NCBI RefSeq assembly: GCF_039523555.1
Contig: NZ_BAAAFN010000011.1
Coordinates: 248,001-312,000 of the forward strand
Source of the DNA: Castellaniella daejeonensis
Lineage (GTDB): Bacteria; Pseudomonadota; Gammaproteobacteria; Burkholderiales; Burkholderiaceae_B
Length of the DNA stretch: 64,000 bases
Direction of reading: 5' to 3'
The position numbers and the translations under genes were made by a program. Each line of letters begins with the position of its first letter. The stretch's first letter is position 1. Under the pieces are notes generated by a model. It did not search any database and was not told the DNA's origin. It saw only the letters and a program-made list of their open reading frames with translations. Of this stretch, positions 9,864 through 18,448 are shown piece by piece.

Positions 9864-11633
9864 ATGATCCGACACTTCACGCACGTGTTCTCCGATCTCG
9901 ACGCCTTGCGCGCCGATGTGGCGCATGGCGAGATGGCCCGCGCCGCGGAAAGCAGCCGCTCGATCCTGGTCCAGGTGTACAGCGCCAGCGGGGCTCCCGC
10001 GCATCTTCTCGGCATCGCCGGACTGCTGGAAGAATTACTGCCCGCCGCGACGGTGGTTGGCGCGACCACCGTCGGCGAAATCGCCGCCGGGCGCCTGCTG
10101 ACCAACCAGACCGTCATCGGCTTCAGCTTTTTCGAGTCCTCGCGGTTGCAAGCCATCGCCATGCCTTGCACGCGGGGCGAGGAATCCCGAACGGGCGCCG
10201 AACTGGGGCGAAGCATCCGCGCGAGCGCGGACGATATCGCCGGCGTACTGCTGCTGGCCACGCCGCTGAGCGTCGAGCTTGGCCCGCTGTTCGCCGCCCT
10301 GGAGCCGGAAATCGGGGACTTCCCCCTGTTCGGCGGAGGCGCCGGCGACTACACCAGGATGCGGAACACCTTCGTGTTCGCGGGTGGCGAGCTGTTGGAC
10401 GCCGGCATCGTCGCGGTAATCTTCACAGGCACGCAACTCGCCTTGCAGTGCGAGGCCTATCTCGGCTGGATACCGGTCAGCCACCCGATGACGGTCACGC
10501 GAACCGACGGCCCGCTCGTCAAGGAAATCGACGGCCGGCCCGCTTTCGAGATCTACCAGCGCTACCTCGGCGCACGCAAGGACGAAAGCTTCTACATGGC
10601 CGCCCTGGAGTTTCCGCTGCTCATCGAGCGCGAAGGCCAGTGGGTGGCACGGGTTCCCGTGGCCGCCGGCGAGGACGACTCCCTGCGGTTTCTCGGCGAC
10701 ATCCGCGAAGGCGAGATCGTGCACATCGGCTATGGCGATGCCGGCACGATCATCGAACACGCGCGGGAAATACAGGCGGCCAGCGCGGATTTCGCACCCG
10801 ACGCCGTATTCATGTACAGCTGCGGCTGCCGTCGATTCCTGCTCCAGGAAGACGTCGAGCGCGAATCGCGCCCTTTCGAGGCCCACGCGCCGACTTTCGG
10901 GTTCTTCACCTATGGGGAATTCTTCGGCACCGGACGCCTGCAACTGCTCAATTCCGCCATGGTGGCCGTAGGGCTGCGCGAAGGCGGGCCCCGCAAGGCA
11001 TCGAGACCCGCGGCGGCCACGGCGAACGGCGGCACCCGCCCACCGCCGGACGACCCCTACGACAGCCAGCACACGCGCGTCATCTCCAAGCTGCTGCATT
11101 TCATCAAGGCCGTCACGACGGAACTCGAAGCCACCAATCGCGAGCTCGAGAAGCGCTCCATGACCGACACCCTGACCCAGCTCGCCAATCGCATCCGCCT
11201 CGACGAGTCGCTCGAGGCGCAGCTGAATTCGACCATCCGCGGCGGCATTCCCTTCAGCGTCATCCTGCTCGACATCGATCATTTCAAACGCGTCAACGAT
11301 ACCCATGGACACCTGGCGGGCGACAGCGTGCTGGTTGCCATCGCGCAGGCGCTGAGAACCCATATCCGCGCAACGGATCGGGTGGGACGCTGGGGAGGCG
11401 AAGAGTTCCTGGTGATCTGCCCCGATACCGATGCCGCGCAGGCCACCCTGCTGGCGGAGCGGCTGCGACAAGCCATCGAGCGCCAGGCCATCCCCGGGGT
11501 CGGACACAGCACGGCAAGCCTGGGGGTCGCGGCATACCGCCCGGGCGACGATGCCTCGGGCCTGATCGCCCGCGCCGACCAGGCGCTCTACCAGGCCAAG
11601 CACGCCGGCCGCAACCGGGTCGAACAGGCGTGA
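9864..11633 (+). CDS. FIST sensor domain - GGDEF diguanylate cyclase
   Basis: A 589-residue soluble protein. Residues about 25-370 form the FIST N and FIST C domains, a ligand-binding sensor proposed to bind amino acids or other small molecules. A short coiled linker (about 395-430) precedes a C-terminal GGDEF domain with the active-site motif GGEEF at 511-515 and an RxxD inhibitory site at 502-505. Both predict an active, product-inhibited c-di-GMP synthase. No membrane segment or signal peptide is seen, so it acts in the cytoplasm. It stands alone between a tRNA and a lipoprotein gene. FIST domains are usually fused to methyl-accepting or histidine kinase modules or stand alone; the GGDEF fusion links ligand sensing directly to c-di-GMP. 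Confidence 0.9.
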   Translation: MIRHFTHVFSDLDALRADVAHGEMARAAESSRSILVQVYSASGAPAHLLGIAGLLEELLPAATVVGATTVGEIAAGRLLTNQTVIGFSFFESSRLQAIAMPCTRGEESRTGAELGRSIRASADDIAGVLLLATPLSVELGPLFAALEPEIGDFPLFGGGAGDYTRMRNTFVFAGGELLDAGIVAVIFTGTQLALQCEAYLGWIPVSHPMTVTRTDGPLVKEIDGRPAFEIYQRYLGARKDESFYMAALEFPLLIEREGQWVARVPVAAGEDDSLRFLGDIREGEIVHIGYGDAGTIIEHAREIQAASADFAPDAVFMYSCGCRRFLLQEDVERESRPFEAHAPTFGFFTYGEFFGTGRLQLLNSAMVAVGLREGGPRKASRPAAATANGGTRPPPDDPYDSQHTRVISKLLHFIKAVTTELEATNRELEKRSMTDTLTQLANRIRLDESLEAQLNSTIRGGIPFSVILLDIDHFKRVNDTHGHLAGDSVLVAIAQALRTHIRATDRVGRWGGEEFLVICPDTDAAQATLLAERLRQAIERQAIPGVGHSTASLGVAAYRPGDDASGLIARADQALYQAKHAGRNRVEQA

Positions 11634-11641
11634 CCGCCCCC

Positions 11642-11696
11642 GTCGCCGCCGCGCCACATCGCCCGTGATCCAGATGTGACCAATCATGGCGGCGAC
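11642..11696 (+). other. Nested inverted repeats downstream of the FIST-GGDEF gene
   Basis: An outer 9-bp stem (GTCGCCGCC at 11642-11650 with GGCGGCGAC at 11688-11696) encloses an inner 6-bp stem (CACATC at 11655-11660 with GATGTG at 11673-11678). It starts 9 nt after the stop codon. There is no T-tract, so it is not a classic intrinsic terminator. It may be a 3'-end structure or part of the leader of the next gene. Confidence 0.35.
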
Positions 11697-11783
11697 AGCC
11701 CGAATGGGGAGAAATCCGGCAGTTGTGTAAGCGCCGGCAAATCCTGGGATCCCCCCGCCAGCGCCAGGCTCATAATCCTCATC

Positions 11784-12053
11784 ATGAAGACCCCGATCAC
11801 CCGCCGCGCCGGCCGGCTCGTCCTCGCGCTGGCCGTGGCATCCGCCCTGGGCGGATGCGCCGTCTACGAACCCGCGCCCGCCTACTACGACGGCGGCGGA
11901 GTCGTCTATGCCGGCCCGTCCGTCTATGTCGCGCCGCCCGTCTACGTGGCGCCGCCGACCTACTACTTCGGCTTCAGGTCGTGGGGCGGGCATCGGGGCC
12001 ACGGCTGGCACGCAGGTCCCGGCTGGCATGGGGGTCACGGCTGGCGCCGCTGA
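11784..12053 (+). CDS. Small Gly/His/Tyr-rich lipoprotein
   Basis: An 89-residue secreted protein. A basic N-terminus, a hydrophobic stretch and a lipobox ending LGGC (Cys about residue 24) mark it as a lipoprotein. The mature part is low complexity: Tyr/Pro/Val repeats (VYVAPP twice) followed by a C-terminal Gly-His-Trp-rich tail. Such short YP- and GH-rich envelope lipoproteins are common in Burkholderiales and have no assigned function; the His cluster might bind metal. The start is the ATG at 11784, which begins the signal sequence. Its 3' end overlaps the 3' end of the convergent regulator by 19 bases. Confidence 0.65.
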   Translation: MKTPITRRAGRLVLALAVASALGGCAVYEPAPAYYDGGGVVYAGPSVYVAPPVYVAPPTYYFGFRSWGGHRGHGWHAGPGWHGGHGWRR

Positions 12054-14008
12054 CCCGGCGCGGCGGCCGGTTCGTCCGGGGCGGCGAACCGGAGCGGATC
12101 GCGCAGCCGCCACAGGCGCAAGGCCACGTGGATTTCCAGCGCGCGGCCCGCGTCGCGCCAGCCCTCCAGCAGCCCATCGATCGCCTCCAGGCGCTGGCGC
12201 AGCGTGTTGATGTGCAGGGACAGGCTCCTCGCCGCCTCGGCGGCGTTGTAGCCACAGTCCAGGTAGGCCAGCAGCGTGCCGGCCAGCACGGTGCGGCGCG
12301 CCTCGTGCGCGGCGGCGCCGGCATACAGCCTGCCCAGCGTGGCCGTGAAGAACCCGTCGATGGCGGCTGCGTCCGCGCGGTTGAAGAGCGGCACGTACAG
12401 CGCGAGCCGGCTCTCGTCGAAAAGCTCGCCCTGCCGGCCCAGCGCGTCGAGCAGGTCCAGGCAGCGCCCGGCCCGCTCGAACGACGCCGACAGCCCGTTG
12501 GGGTGATCGACGACGCCGCTCACGACACCCGAGAACGCGCCACGATGGCGGCGCAGGCAGGCCTGGACCGCCGCGCGCGCCTGCTCCATCCGCGCCGCGT
12601 TGGCCAGCACGACCAGGGAATCCCCGACGTCGTCGAACAGGGCGCCCGATGCCCCCAGGCGGTCCCTCAATTGCCGGCATAGATAGGCGCAGCCGTCCCG
12701 CCCGGCCCTGACCACCAGCAGCCGCATGGGGCGATGGATGTCGACGCCGTACTTTTCCGCCTGCTGCGCGAAGCGCTCGGACCGGCCGCCCGGCCCATGG
12801 ACGAGGCCGTGCAGCACGGCCGGCGCGTCGGACACCAGGGACAGGGTCCGCTGCGCCTGGAGCAGCAGCACGACGCCCGTCACCATGGCGCCGCGCTCGA
12901 AGATGCGGGCGGCCACCTCGCCCAAGGGCTCGGCGGTCTGCAGGACCAGCCCCCCCAGCGGTCCCTCGCCGCCGACGACGGCGCAGACGGTACGGGATTT
13001 CCGATAGGCGACGGAACGGCCGGTCCGCCGGCTTTCCGCCAGGGCGGCGTAGGCCGCGTCCTCGATCCAGCGCCCTTCCTCCACCGGCTCCTCGACGCCC
13101 CGCTCCCCGTTGGCGGCGGCGATCTCCCTGCCCCCCTCGTCGCAGACGGCCACCCGCCCGCCCAGGCGGCGCGCCAGCATCGCGCACACATCCGGCAGGT
13201 CGCCGCCGCGCGCCACCAGGGCGGTCAGCTGCTCGTGCGCCTCGGCCGCCGCGCGGGTGTCCGCCGTCTGGCGCGACAGCAGCTCGTTGGTCGCCCCCGC
13301 CCGCGCCAGCGCGTCGCGCGCCTGCTCGAACAGGCGCGCATTGCCGATGGCGACCGAAGCCTGCGCGCCCAGCGTGGACAGGATCGAGATTTCCCAGGCG
13401 GTGTACGCGCGCACGTAGCGATCGCCCACGAAAAGCACGCCGGAGACCTCGTCGGCGCTCAGCAACGGCACGCCCAGGATCGAGGCGATGTGTTCGCCGC
13501 GCATGGCGTCGTCGATGAAGCGCGAATGATGGAAGCGGCCGTCGCCCGAATAGTCCGACGAGGAATAGGGGCTGCGGTGCCGCGCCACGTACCCGCACAC
13601 CCCGGTGTCCAGGCCGACGCGGATCCGGCAGAAACGCTCGGAAAAGGCGCCGTCCGTCGCCCGCACATAGAAATCGCGGCGCTCCGGATCGTAGACGGAC
13701 AGGTAGCCGACATCGCAACCCAGCAACGCCCGGGCCCGCCGGACGATGAGCCGCAGCACTTCGTCGATGTCGACGATCCGGGTCAGGTCCTGGGCGGTCT
13801 CGATCACCGCCATCAGGCCGCGCTCGCGCTGCTGGTGCTGTTCGAGACGGTCCTTGACGGTCAGCCCCATGGATAAGGTCTCCAGCGCGCGCGCCTTGTC
13901 CTCCCCGTCCGGCAGCCGGGCGAGCCGGTCGCGCAGGGCCTCCAGTTCCCGGCGCCCGGCGTCCCGATGCAGGAGGCGGACGACTTCGCCTTCGACCGCC
14001 CTATCCAT
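12035..14008 (-). CDS. GAF-domain transcriptional regulator with PucR/CdaR-type C-terminal HTH
   Basis: A 657-residue cytoplasmic regulator. Residues about 45-190 form a GAF ligand-binding domain beginning after a short helical region. The central part resembles the PucR/CdaR GGDEF-like fold. The C-terminal HTH lies near residues 585-640 (segment LLAYLDCGYNAAEAARSL and following helix). This architecture is typical of activators of catabolic operons that sense the substrate through GAF. It is transcribed divergently from the HMG-CoA reductase gene, the probable target, across a 153-bp intergenic region. The start is not strongly supported by a ribosome site, so a nearby start is possible. Confidence 0.8.
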   Translation of the reverse strand: MDRAVEGEVVRLLHRDAGRRELEALRDRLARLPDGEDKARALETLSMGLTVKDRLEQHQQRERGLMAVIETAQDLTRIVDIDEVLRLIVRRARALLGCDVGYLSVYDPERRDFYVRATDGAFSERFCRIRVGLDTGVCGYVARHRSPYSSSDYSGDGRFHHSRFIDDAMRGEHIASILGVPLLSADEVSGVLFVGDRYVRAYTAWEISILSTLGAQASVAIGNARLFEQARDALARAGATNELLSRQTADTRAAAEAHEQLTALVARGGDLPDVCAMLARRLGGRVAVCDEGGREIAAANGERGVEEPVEEGRWIEDAAYAALAESRRTGRSVAYRKSRTVCAVVGGEGPLGGLVLQTAEPLGEVAARIFERGAMVTGVVLLLQAQRTLSLVSDAPAVLHGLVHGPGGRSERFAQQAEKYGVDIHRPMRLLVVRAGRDGCAYLCRQLRDRLGASGALFDDVGDSLVVLANAARMEQARAAVQACLRRHRGAFSGVVSGVVDHPNGLSASFERAGRCLDLLDALGRQGELFDESRLALYVPLFNRADAAAIDGFFTATLGRLYAGAAAHEARRTVLAGTLLAYLDCGYNAAEAARSLSLHINTLRQRLEAIDGLLEGWRDAGRALEIHVALRLWRLRDPLRFAAPDEPAAAPGQRRQP

Positions 14009-14161
14009 GATGAGAGGACATGGATGAATAAAACATAAATCAATCCTGCAAATGTTTTGTTCGACTATATATCGGCCACCGGACGATCTCTACACTTCTT
14101 TCATCGTCCCGGCCGCCCTTCCATGGCCGGTGTTCATCGACCCACCCCAGGACACAGCGGC
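14009..14161. promoter_or_regulatory. Divergent promoter region between the PucR-type regulator and mvaA
   Basis: A 153-bp gap between two outward-facing genes. It contains an A/T-rich block (about 14030-14075) that contrasts with the GC-rich surroundings and most likely holds both promoters. I see no convincing palindrome to assign as the operator. Confidence 0.5.
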
Positions 14162-15454
14162 ATGGATTCCCAGACTCCCGATTTCCGTTCCTTCACCCCG
14201 GCGCAACGCCTGGAGGCCGTCGCCCTGAAGGCGGGGCTGGACGCCGAGGACGTCCGGCGCCTGTCCCGGCCCGGCGCCCTGCCCCTCGAAACCGCCGACG
14301 GCATGATCGAGAACGTGCTCGGGACCTTCGAGCTGCCCTACGCGGTGGCGGGCTATTTCCGGATCAACGGGGCCGACGTGCTGGTCCCCATGGCGGTCGA
14401 GGAACCATCCGTCGTCGCGGCCGCCTCCCACATGGCGAAGATCGCCCGCGGACACGGTGGGTTCCTGACCTCCAGCACGGGCCCCATCATGCGGGCGCAG
14501 ATCCAGGTCCTGGACATCTCCGACCCCTTCGGCGCGCGCCACGCCATCCTGCGGCACCGCCAGGAAATCATCGACCACGCCAACAGCCGCGACCGCGTGC
14601 TGAACGAATTGGGTGGCGGCTGCAAGGACATCGAAGTGCATGTGTTCCCAGGCACCGCGCGCGGCGCCATGGTCATCGTCCACCTGCTGGTGGACGTGCG
14701 CGATGCGATGGGCGCCAACACCGTCAACACCATGGCAGAGGCCGTCGCCGGCCGCATCGAGCAGATCAGCGCGGGCCAGGTGCGACTGAGGATCCTGTCC
14801 AACCTGGCGGACCTGCGCCTGTCCCGCGCGAGAGTGCGCATTCCGGCCACCGCGCTGGGCAGCACGGGCTACCCGGGGCAGGACGTGGCCGAGGGCATCG
14901 TCGACGCCTATGAATTCGCATCCGTCGATCCATACCGTGCCGCGACGCACAACAAGGGCATCATGAACGGCATCGACCCCATCGTCGTGGCCACCGGCAA
15001 CGACTGGCGCGCCGTCGAGGCCGGGGCCCATGCCTATGCCTGCCGCCAGGGCCGCTACACTTCGCTGTCGGCATGGGAAATCGCCGCCAACGGCGATCTC
15101 GTCGGCACGCTCGAAATGCCCATGTCCGTCGGCCTGGTCGGCGGTGCCACCAAGACCCACCCCCTGGCGCAGCTGTCGCTCAAGATCCTGGGGGTGCGAA
15201 CAGCCCAGGAACTGGGAGAGATCATCGTCGCGGTGGGGCTGGCGCAGAATATGGCCGCGCTGCGTGCGCTGGCGACCGAAGGCATCCAGCGCGGCCACAT
15301 GACGCTGCACGCCCGCAACATTGCCCTGGCCGCCGGTGCGCAAGGCGACGAGATCGGCTGGGTGGCCGCCCGAATGGCGGAAGCGCGCGACGTGCGCGCG
15401 GATTTTGCCCGCGAACTGCTGCAGCAGCGGCGTGGCGCCACCAGCCCGAACTGA
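14162..15454 (+). CDS. mvaA: Hydroxymethylglutaryl-CoA reductase, degradative (class II)
   Basis: A 430-residue enzyme that oxidises mevalonate to HMG-CoA with NAD in bacteria that eat mevalonate. The catalytic residues known from the Pseudomonas mevalonii enzyme align closely: Glu81 (AVEEPSV), Lys265 (HNKGIMNG), Asp281 (TGNDW) and His383 (TLHARN). The N-terminal ENVLGTFELP motif binds CoA. Betaproteobacteria make isoprenoids by the MEP route, so a lone HMG-CoA reductase points to catabolism rather than synthesis. The ATG at 14162 was preferred over an upstream in-frame ATG because it gives the normal family N-terminus. It is followed after 59 bases by a solute-binding protein gene and divergent from a PucR-type regulator. 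No HMG-CoA lyase gene is present in the window. Confidence 0.93.
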   Translation: MDSQTPDFRSFTPAQRLEAVALKAGLDAEDVRRLSRPGALPLETADGMIENVLGTFELPYAVAGYFRINGADVLVPMAVEEPSVVAAASHMAKIARGHGGFLTSSTGPIMRAQIQVLDISDPFGARHAILRHRQEIIDHANSRDRVLNELGGGCKDIEVHVFPGTARGAMVIVHLLVDVRDAMGANTVNTMAEAVAGRIEQISAGQVRLRILSNLADLRLSRARVRIPATALGSTGYPGQDVAEGIVDAYEFASVDPYRAATHNKGIMNGIDPIVVATGNDWRAVEAGAHAYACRQGRYTSLSAWEIAANGDLVGTLEMPMSVGLVGGATKTHPLAQLSLKILGVRTAQELGEIIVAVGLAQNMAALRALATEGIQRGHMTLHARNIALAAGAQGDEIGWVAARMAEARDVRADFARELLQQRRGATSPN

Positions 15455-15513
15455 CTTTATCCCACGACGCACCCGGCCGGCGAGCCGGGGCGAATACAAC
15501 CAGGAGACACCCC

Positions 15514-16734
15514 ATGAAGACCCGACTTCCCCGCCATACCCTGATTGCTGCAGCCCTGACCGGCCTGGTCGCCGCAGGCGCGGTCCAGGCCGCGTCCGAT
15601 ACGGACGTCATCCGCATCGGCTTCATCACCGACATGTCCGGCCCCTACGCAGATACCGACGGCCCGGGAGGCCTCGAAGCCATTCGCATGGCCGTCCAGG
15701 ATGCCGGCGGCTCCGTGCTTGGCAAGAAGATCGAGATTCTTTCGGCCGACCACCAGAACAAGCCCGAGATCGCCTCCGCACGCGCCCGGGAATGGATCGA
15801 CCAGCAAGGGCTGTCGATGCTGATCGGCGGCGTCAATTCGGCCGCGGGCCTGGCCATGAACGGCATCATCAAAGAAAAGCATGTGCCCTACATCAACATC
15901 GGCGCGGCCACGGCCCGCCTGACGAACGAGGACTGCACACCCTACACCGTCCACTACGAATACGACACGGTCGCCCTGGCCAAGGGCACCGGCTCCGCCG
16001 TGATCAAGCAGGGAGGCAAATCCTGGTACTTCCTGGTCGCGGACTACGCCTTCGGCCATTCCCTCGAAGCGGACACCAGCGCCGTCATCAAGGCCAACGG
16101 CGGTACCGTGGTCGGATCAGTCAAGCACCCGCCCACCTCGCCCGACATGTCCTCCTACATCCTGCAGGCCGCGTCCTCCGGCGCCCAGGTGCTGGGGCTG
16201 GCCAACGCGGGCGCCGACACCATCAATTCGATCAAGGCGGCCAATGATTTCGGCCTCGTGGACAAGATGAAGCTGGTCGGCCTGCTGATGACCATCAACG
16301 ACATCCACGGCCTGGGCCTGCCCGTCGCCCAGAAGCTGCTGATGACCGACAGCTGGTACTGGGACAAGGACGATGCGTCCCGCGCCTTCGCCAGGCGCTT
16401 CGACAAGACCATGCACAAGATGCCGAGCACGCACCAGGCCGCCGCCTATTCGGCCACGGCCACCTACCTGAAGGCCGTCAAGGCGGCCGGGACGACCGAC
16501 GCCGACAAGGTCATGGCGCAGCTGAAAAGCATGAAGCTCGACGACATGTACAGCAAGGGCTATATCCGCGCGGACGGCCGCTACGTGCACGACATGTACC
16601 TGATGCAGGTGAAGACGCCCGAGGAATCCAAGGGTCCGTGGGACTACATGAAAACGGTCGCCACGATCCCCGGCGACGAAGCCTTCACCAGCCCGAAGGA
16701 CTCGACCTGCCCGCTGATGAAGCAGGCCGGCTGA
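15514..16734 (+). CDS. ABC transporter substrate-binding protein (branched-chain amino acid type)
   Basis: A 406-residue periplasmic binding protein of the type I LivK/amide family. Residues 1-27 form a Sec signal peptide (cleavage after VQAA). The mature protein begins with the strand VIRIGFITDMSGPYAD, typical of the family. The start ATG follows AGGAG by a good distance. It is cotranscribed with mvaA, yet no permease or ATPase genes accompany it, so it must use an unlinked transporter or act as a sensor. Context suggests mevalonate or a related branched carboxylate as ligand; that is inference. Confidence 0.88.
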   Translation: MKTRLPRHTLIAAALTGLVAAGAVQAASDTDVIRIGFITDMSGPYADTDGPGGLEAIRMAVQDAGGSVLGKKIEILSADHQNKPEIASARAREWIDQQGLSMLIGGVNSAAGLAMNGIIKEKHVPYINIGAATARLTNEDCTPYTVHYEYDTVALAKGTGSAVIKQGGKSWYFLVADYAFGHSLEADTSAVIKANGGTVVGSVKHPPTSPDMSSYILQAASSGAQVLGLANAGADTINSIKAANDFGLVDKMKLVGLLMTINDIHGLGLPVAQKLLMTDSWYWDKDDASRAFARRFDKTMHKMPSTHQAAAYSATATYLKAVKAAGTTDADKVMAQLKSMKLDDMYSKGYIRADGRYVHDMYLMQVKTPEESKGPWDYMKTVATIPGDEAFTSPKDSTCPLMKQAG

Positions 16735-16743
16735 GCGCCGTCC

Positions 16744-16769
16744 CGGAGCCGCGCTGCGAGGCGGCTCCG
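16744..16769. terminator. Hairpin between convergent genes
   Basis: A 9-bp perfect stem CGGAGCCGC/GCGGCTCCG with an 8-nt loop lies between the ends of the binding-protein gene (plus) and the NADAR-PAS gene (minus). There is no T-tract on either side, so it may be a weak bidirectional terminator. Confidence 0.45.
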
Positions 16770-16819
16770 ACGCTTCCTGGGCACCCGGCGGCCAGGACGT
16801 TCCGGCGCCGCCGGAGCAT

Positions 16820-17686
16820 TCAGCCCTCCTGCGCCTTGCGCGCGGCGCGCTCCCTTTCCACCCGCTCCGTCACGTCGCGCGCCATGGCGACCGAGCCGAT
16901 CGCCGCGCCGGCGGCGTCCCTGACCAGCGCGAAAGTCATCTCCACATAGCACTTGCCGCCGTCCTTTCGCAGGCCCCGCGTCAGGGTCGGACGGCCCTCG
17001 AGCTTCATCCGGCCGCTGGCCAGCGCCGCGTCGTAGCCGGCCCAGTGGGCGGCGCGCAGGTGTTCCGGGATGATCAGGTCCAGGCTGGCGCCCAGCGCCT
17101 CTTCCGGCGGAAAGCCGAACAGCCGGCCAGCCGCCTCGTTCCAGCGCACGATCCGGCCCTGGCGGTCGGCGCAGATCAGGGCGTCGGTCGTCTGCGCCAC
17201 GATGCGTTCGTCCAGATCCCCGGGTTCCGCCTCGGCATCGCGGATGTCGCTCAGGATGCGGCAGAACAGGGCCGCCGGCAGCGAGGTCCGCTCCGGCTCC
17301 GGCCCTTCGCCGGTCTGGTGCAGGATCTCCAGTCCCCGGGTCGACGCCAGCAGGCGGCGCAGGCCCTCGTTCTGGGCGAAACGCGCACGCAGCGCCCGCT
17401 CGACCAGCCGATGATGTTCGCCGGATCCGAATTCGATTCGCGCCTCGCCCCAATAGGCGAACCGCTTGTCCGCCCCCTTGCCGCATGCCTTGGCGTCCCA
17501 GGCCGACGATATGAAGGCCTGTGCCCGCGACGGATGCCCCGGGGGAAACTTGATGCCCTGGATGAAGCCTTCCACGGACGCCAGCGGCACGCCATCCAGT
17601 TCGAACGGCGACAGGCTGAAATTGGACAGCGCGACGCCACGCCAGTCGTCGGACGTGAACGCGACATTGATCGTCTTGCGGGTCAT
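16820..17686 (-). CDS. NADAR-like domain fused to a PAS domain
   Basis: A 288-residue soluble protein with an unusual architecture. Residues about 5-150 align with the NADAR/YbiA fold: SNFSLSPFELDG, then SVEGFIQGIKF (YbiA SEHYFQAQKF), then ALRARFAQNEGLRRLLAST (YbiA ALRAKFEQHAELRALLLAT), ending in CRILSDIR. YbiA-type proteins act on ADP-ribose or riboflavin-pathway amino sugars. The conserved Glu of the SEHY motif is kept, but the YWG motif near the C-end of the enzyme is replaced. Residues about 165-280 are a PAS domain (DALICADRQGRIVRWNEAAGRLFG). No output domain follows. It is followed upstream by the XRE-cupin gene on the same strand, only 16 bases away. A metabolite-sensing role is inference. 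Confidence 0.7.
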   Translation of the reverse strand: MTRKTINVAFTSDDWRGVALSNFSLSPFELDGVPLASVEGFIQGIKFPPGHPSRAQAFISSAWDAKACGKGADKRFAYWGEARIEFGSGEHHRLVERALRARFAQNEGLRRLLASTRGLEILHQTGEGPEPERTSLPAALFCRILSDIRDAEAEPGDLDERIVAQTTDALICADRQGRIVRWNEAAGRLFGFPPEEALGASLDLIIPEHLRAAHWAGYDAALASGRMKLEGRPTLTRGLRKDGGKCYVEMTFALVRDAAGAAIGSVAMARDVTERVERERAARKAQEG

Positions 17687-17702
17687 GCGGGATCTCCCAT
17701 CA

Positions 17703-18365
17703 TCAACAACAGACTGAAATCACTTGCGCCGGCTGCCGGCTCAGGCTGACGTAGACATGGCCGACGCCGCTGTCGAAATAGGCGGCCTCATGGCGGCCGA
17801 GTTCGACCGTCTCGCCGTTCTCGAACAGGATCCGCACCCGGCCGGACAGCACCATCACGAATTCCTGGCCCGGATGCCGGATGGTCTCCGAGAAATCCCG
17901 AGCCTCACGCGCATTGATCACCGCCATCAGCGGCTGCATCTTCTTGCCCGGAAACGCGCCGCACAGCACGCTGTATTCGTACTGGTCGGTCTCGTAGCGC
18001 TGCACGTCGGCGAACCGGTCCTTGACGACCGTCGGGCTTGCGACCGCCTCGGGATCGAGCCCAGCGTCCGCCGACATGAACAGACGCGTCATGTCGATGT
18101 CCAGCGCGCGGCCGAGCAGCAGCACCTTTTCGTAGCTGAGCGCGATCTGTCCGCGCTCGGCCTTGGAGACGGTGGACACCGCCAGACCGCTGCGCCGCGC
18201 CACCTGCTGCAGCGTCAGTTGCCGCTCCTTGCGCGCCGCGCGGATCCGGGCGCCCACCTCGTGCCGGCCCGCCAGTTCCGGATCGGCCGCCGGGGCACTG
18301 GCGCCCGGAAGCACCGTGGCAAGGACCTGGACTGCGCGCGTTTTCTTGTTCGTCGGGCCGGGCAT
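17703..18365 (-). CDS. XRE-family regulator with C-terminal cupin sensor
   Basis: A 220-residue DNA-binding protein. Residues about 35-95 form an XRE helix-turn-helix (QVARRSGLAVSTVSKAERG). Residues about 130-215 form a cupin barrel (FVMVLSGRVRILFENGE, then VELGRHEAAYFDSGVGH). XRE-cupin proteins usually control amino acid, polyamine or aromatic acid catabolic genes and sense the substrate in the cupin. It is encoded on the same strand as, and just downstream of, a YkvI-type carrier and an FAD oxidoreductase, which are likely its targets. Confidence 0.88.
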   Translation of the reverse strand: MPGPTNKKTRAVQVLATVLPGASAPAADPELAGRHEVGARIRAARKERQLTLQQVARRSGLAVSTVSKAERGQIALSYEKVLLLGRALDIDMTRLFMSADAGLDPEAVASPTVVKDRFADVQRYETDQYEYSVLCGAFPGKKMQPLMAVINAREARDFSETIRHPGQEFVMVLSGRVRILFENGETVELGRHEAAYFDSGVGHVYVSLSRQPAQVISVCC

Positions 18366-18448
18366 GATGGCGAAGGTTGCGATGCGCCCGGATCGGGCGC
18401 TTGCGACATTCTATGTCGATCCTGCATCCGGCACCGGCCAAGGCGGCC

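Noticed and set aside
10035..13718. Long minus-strand open frame opposite the FIST-GGDEF gene and continuing into the PucR-type regulator region
   Set aside because: Low-complexity antisense translation; the real genes in other frames have recognisable domains.
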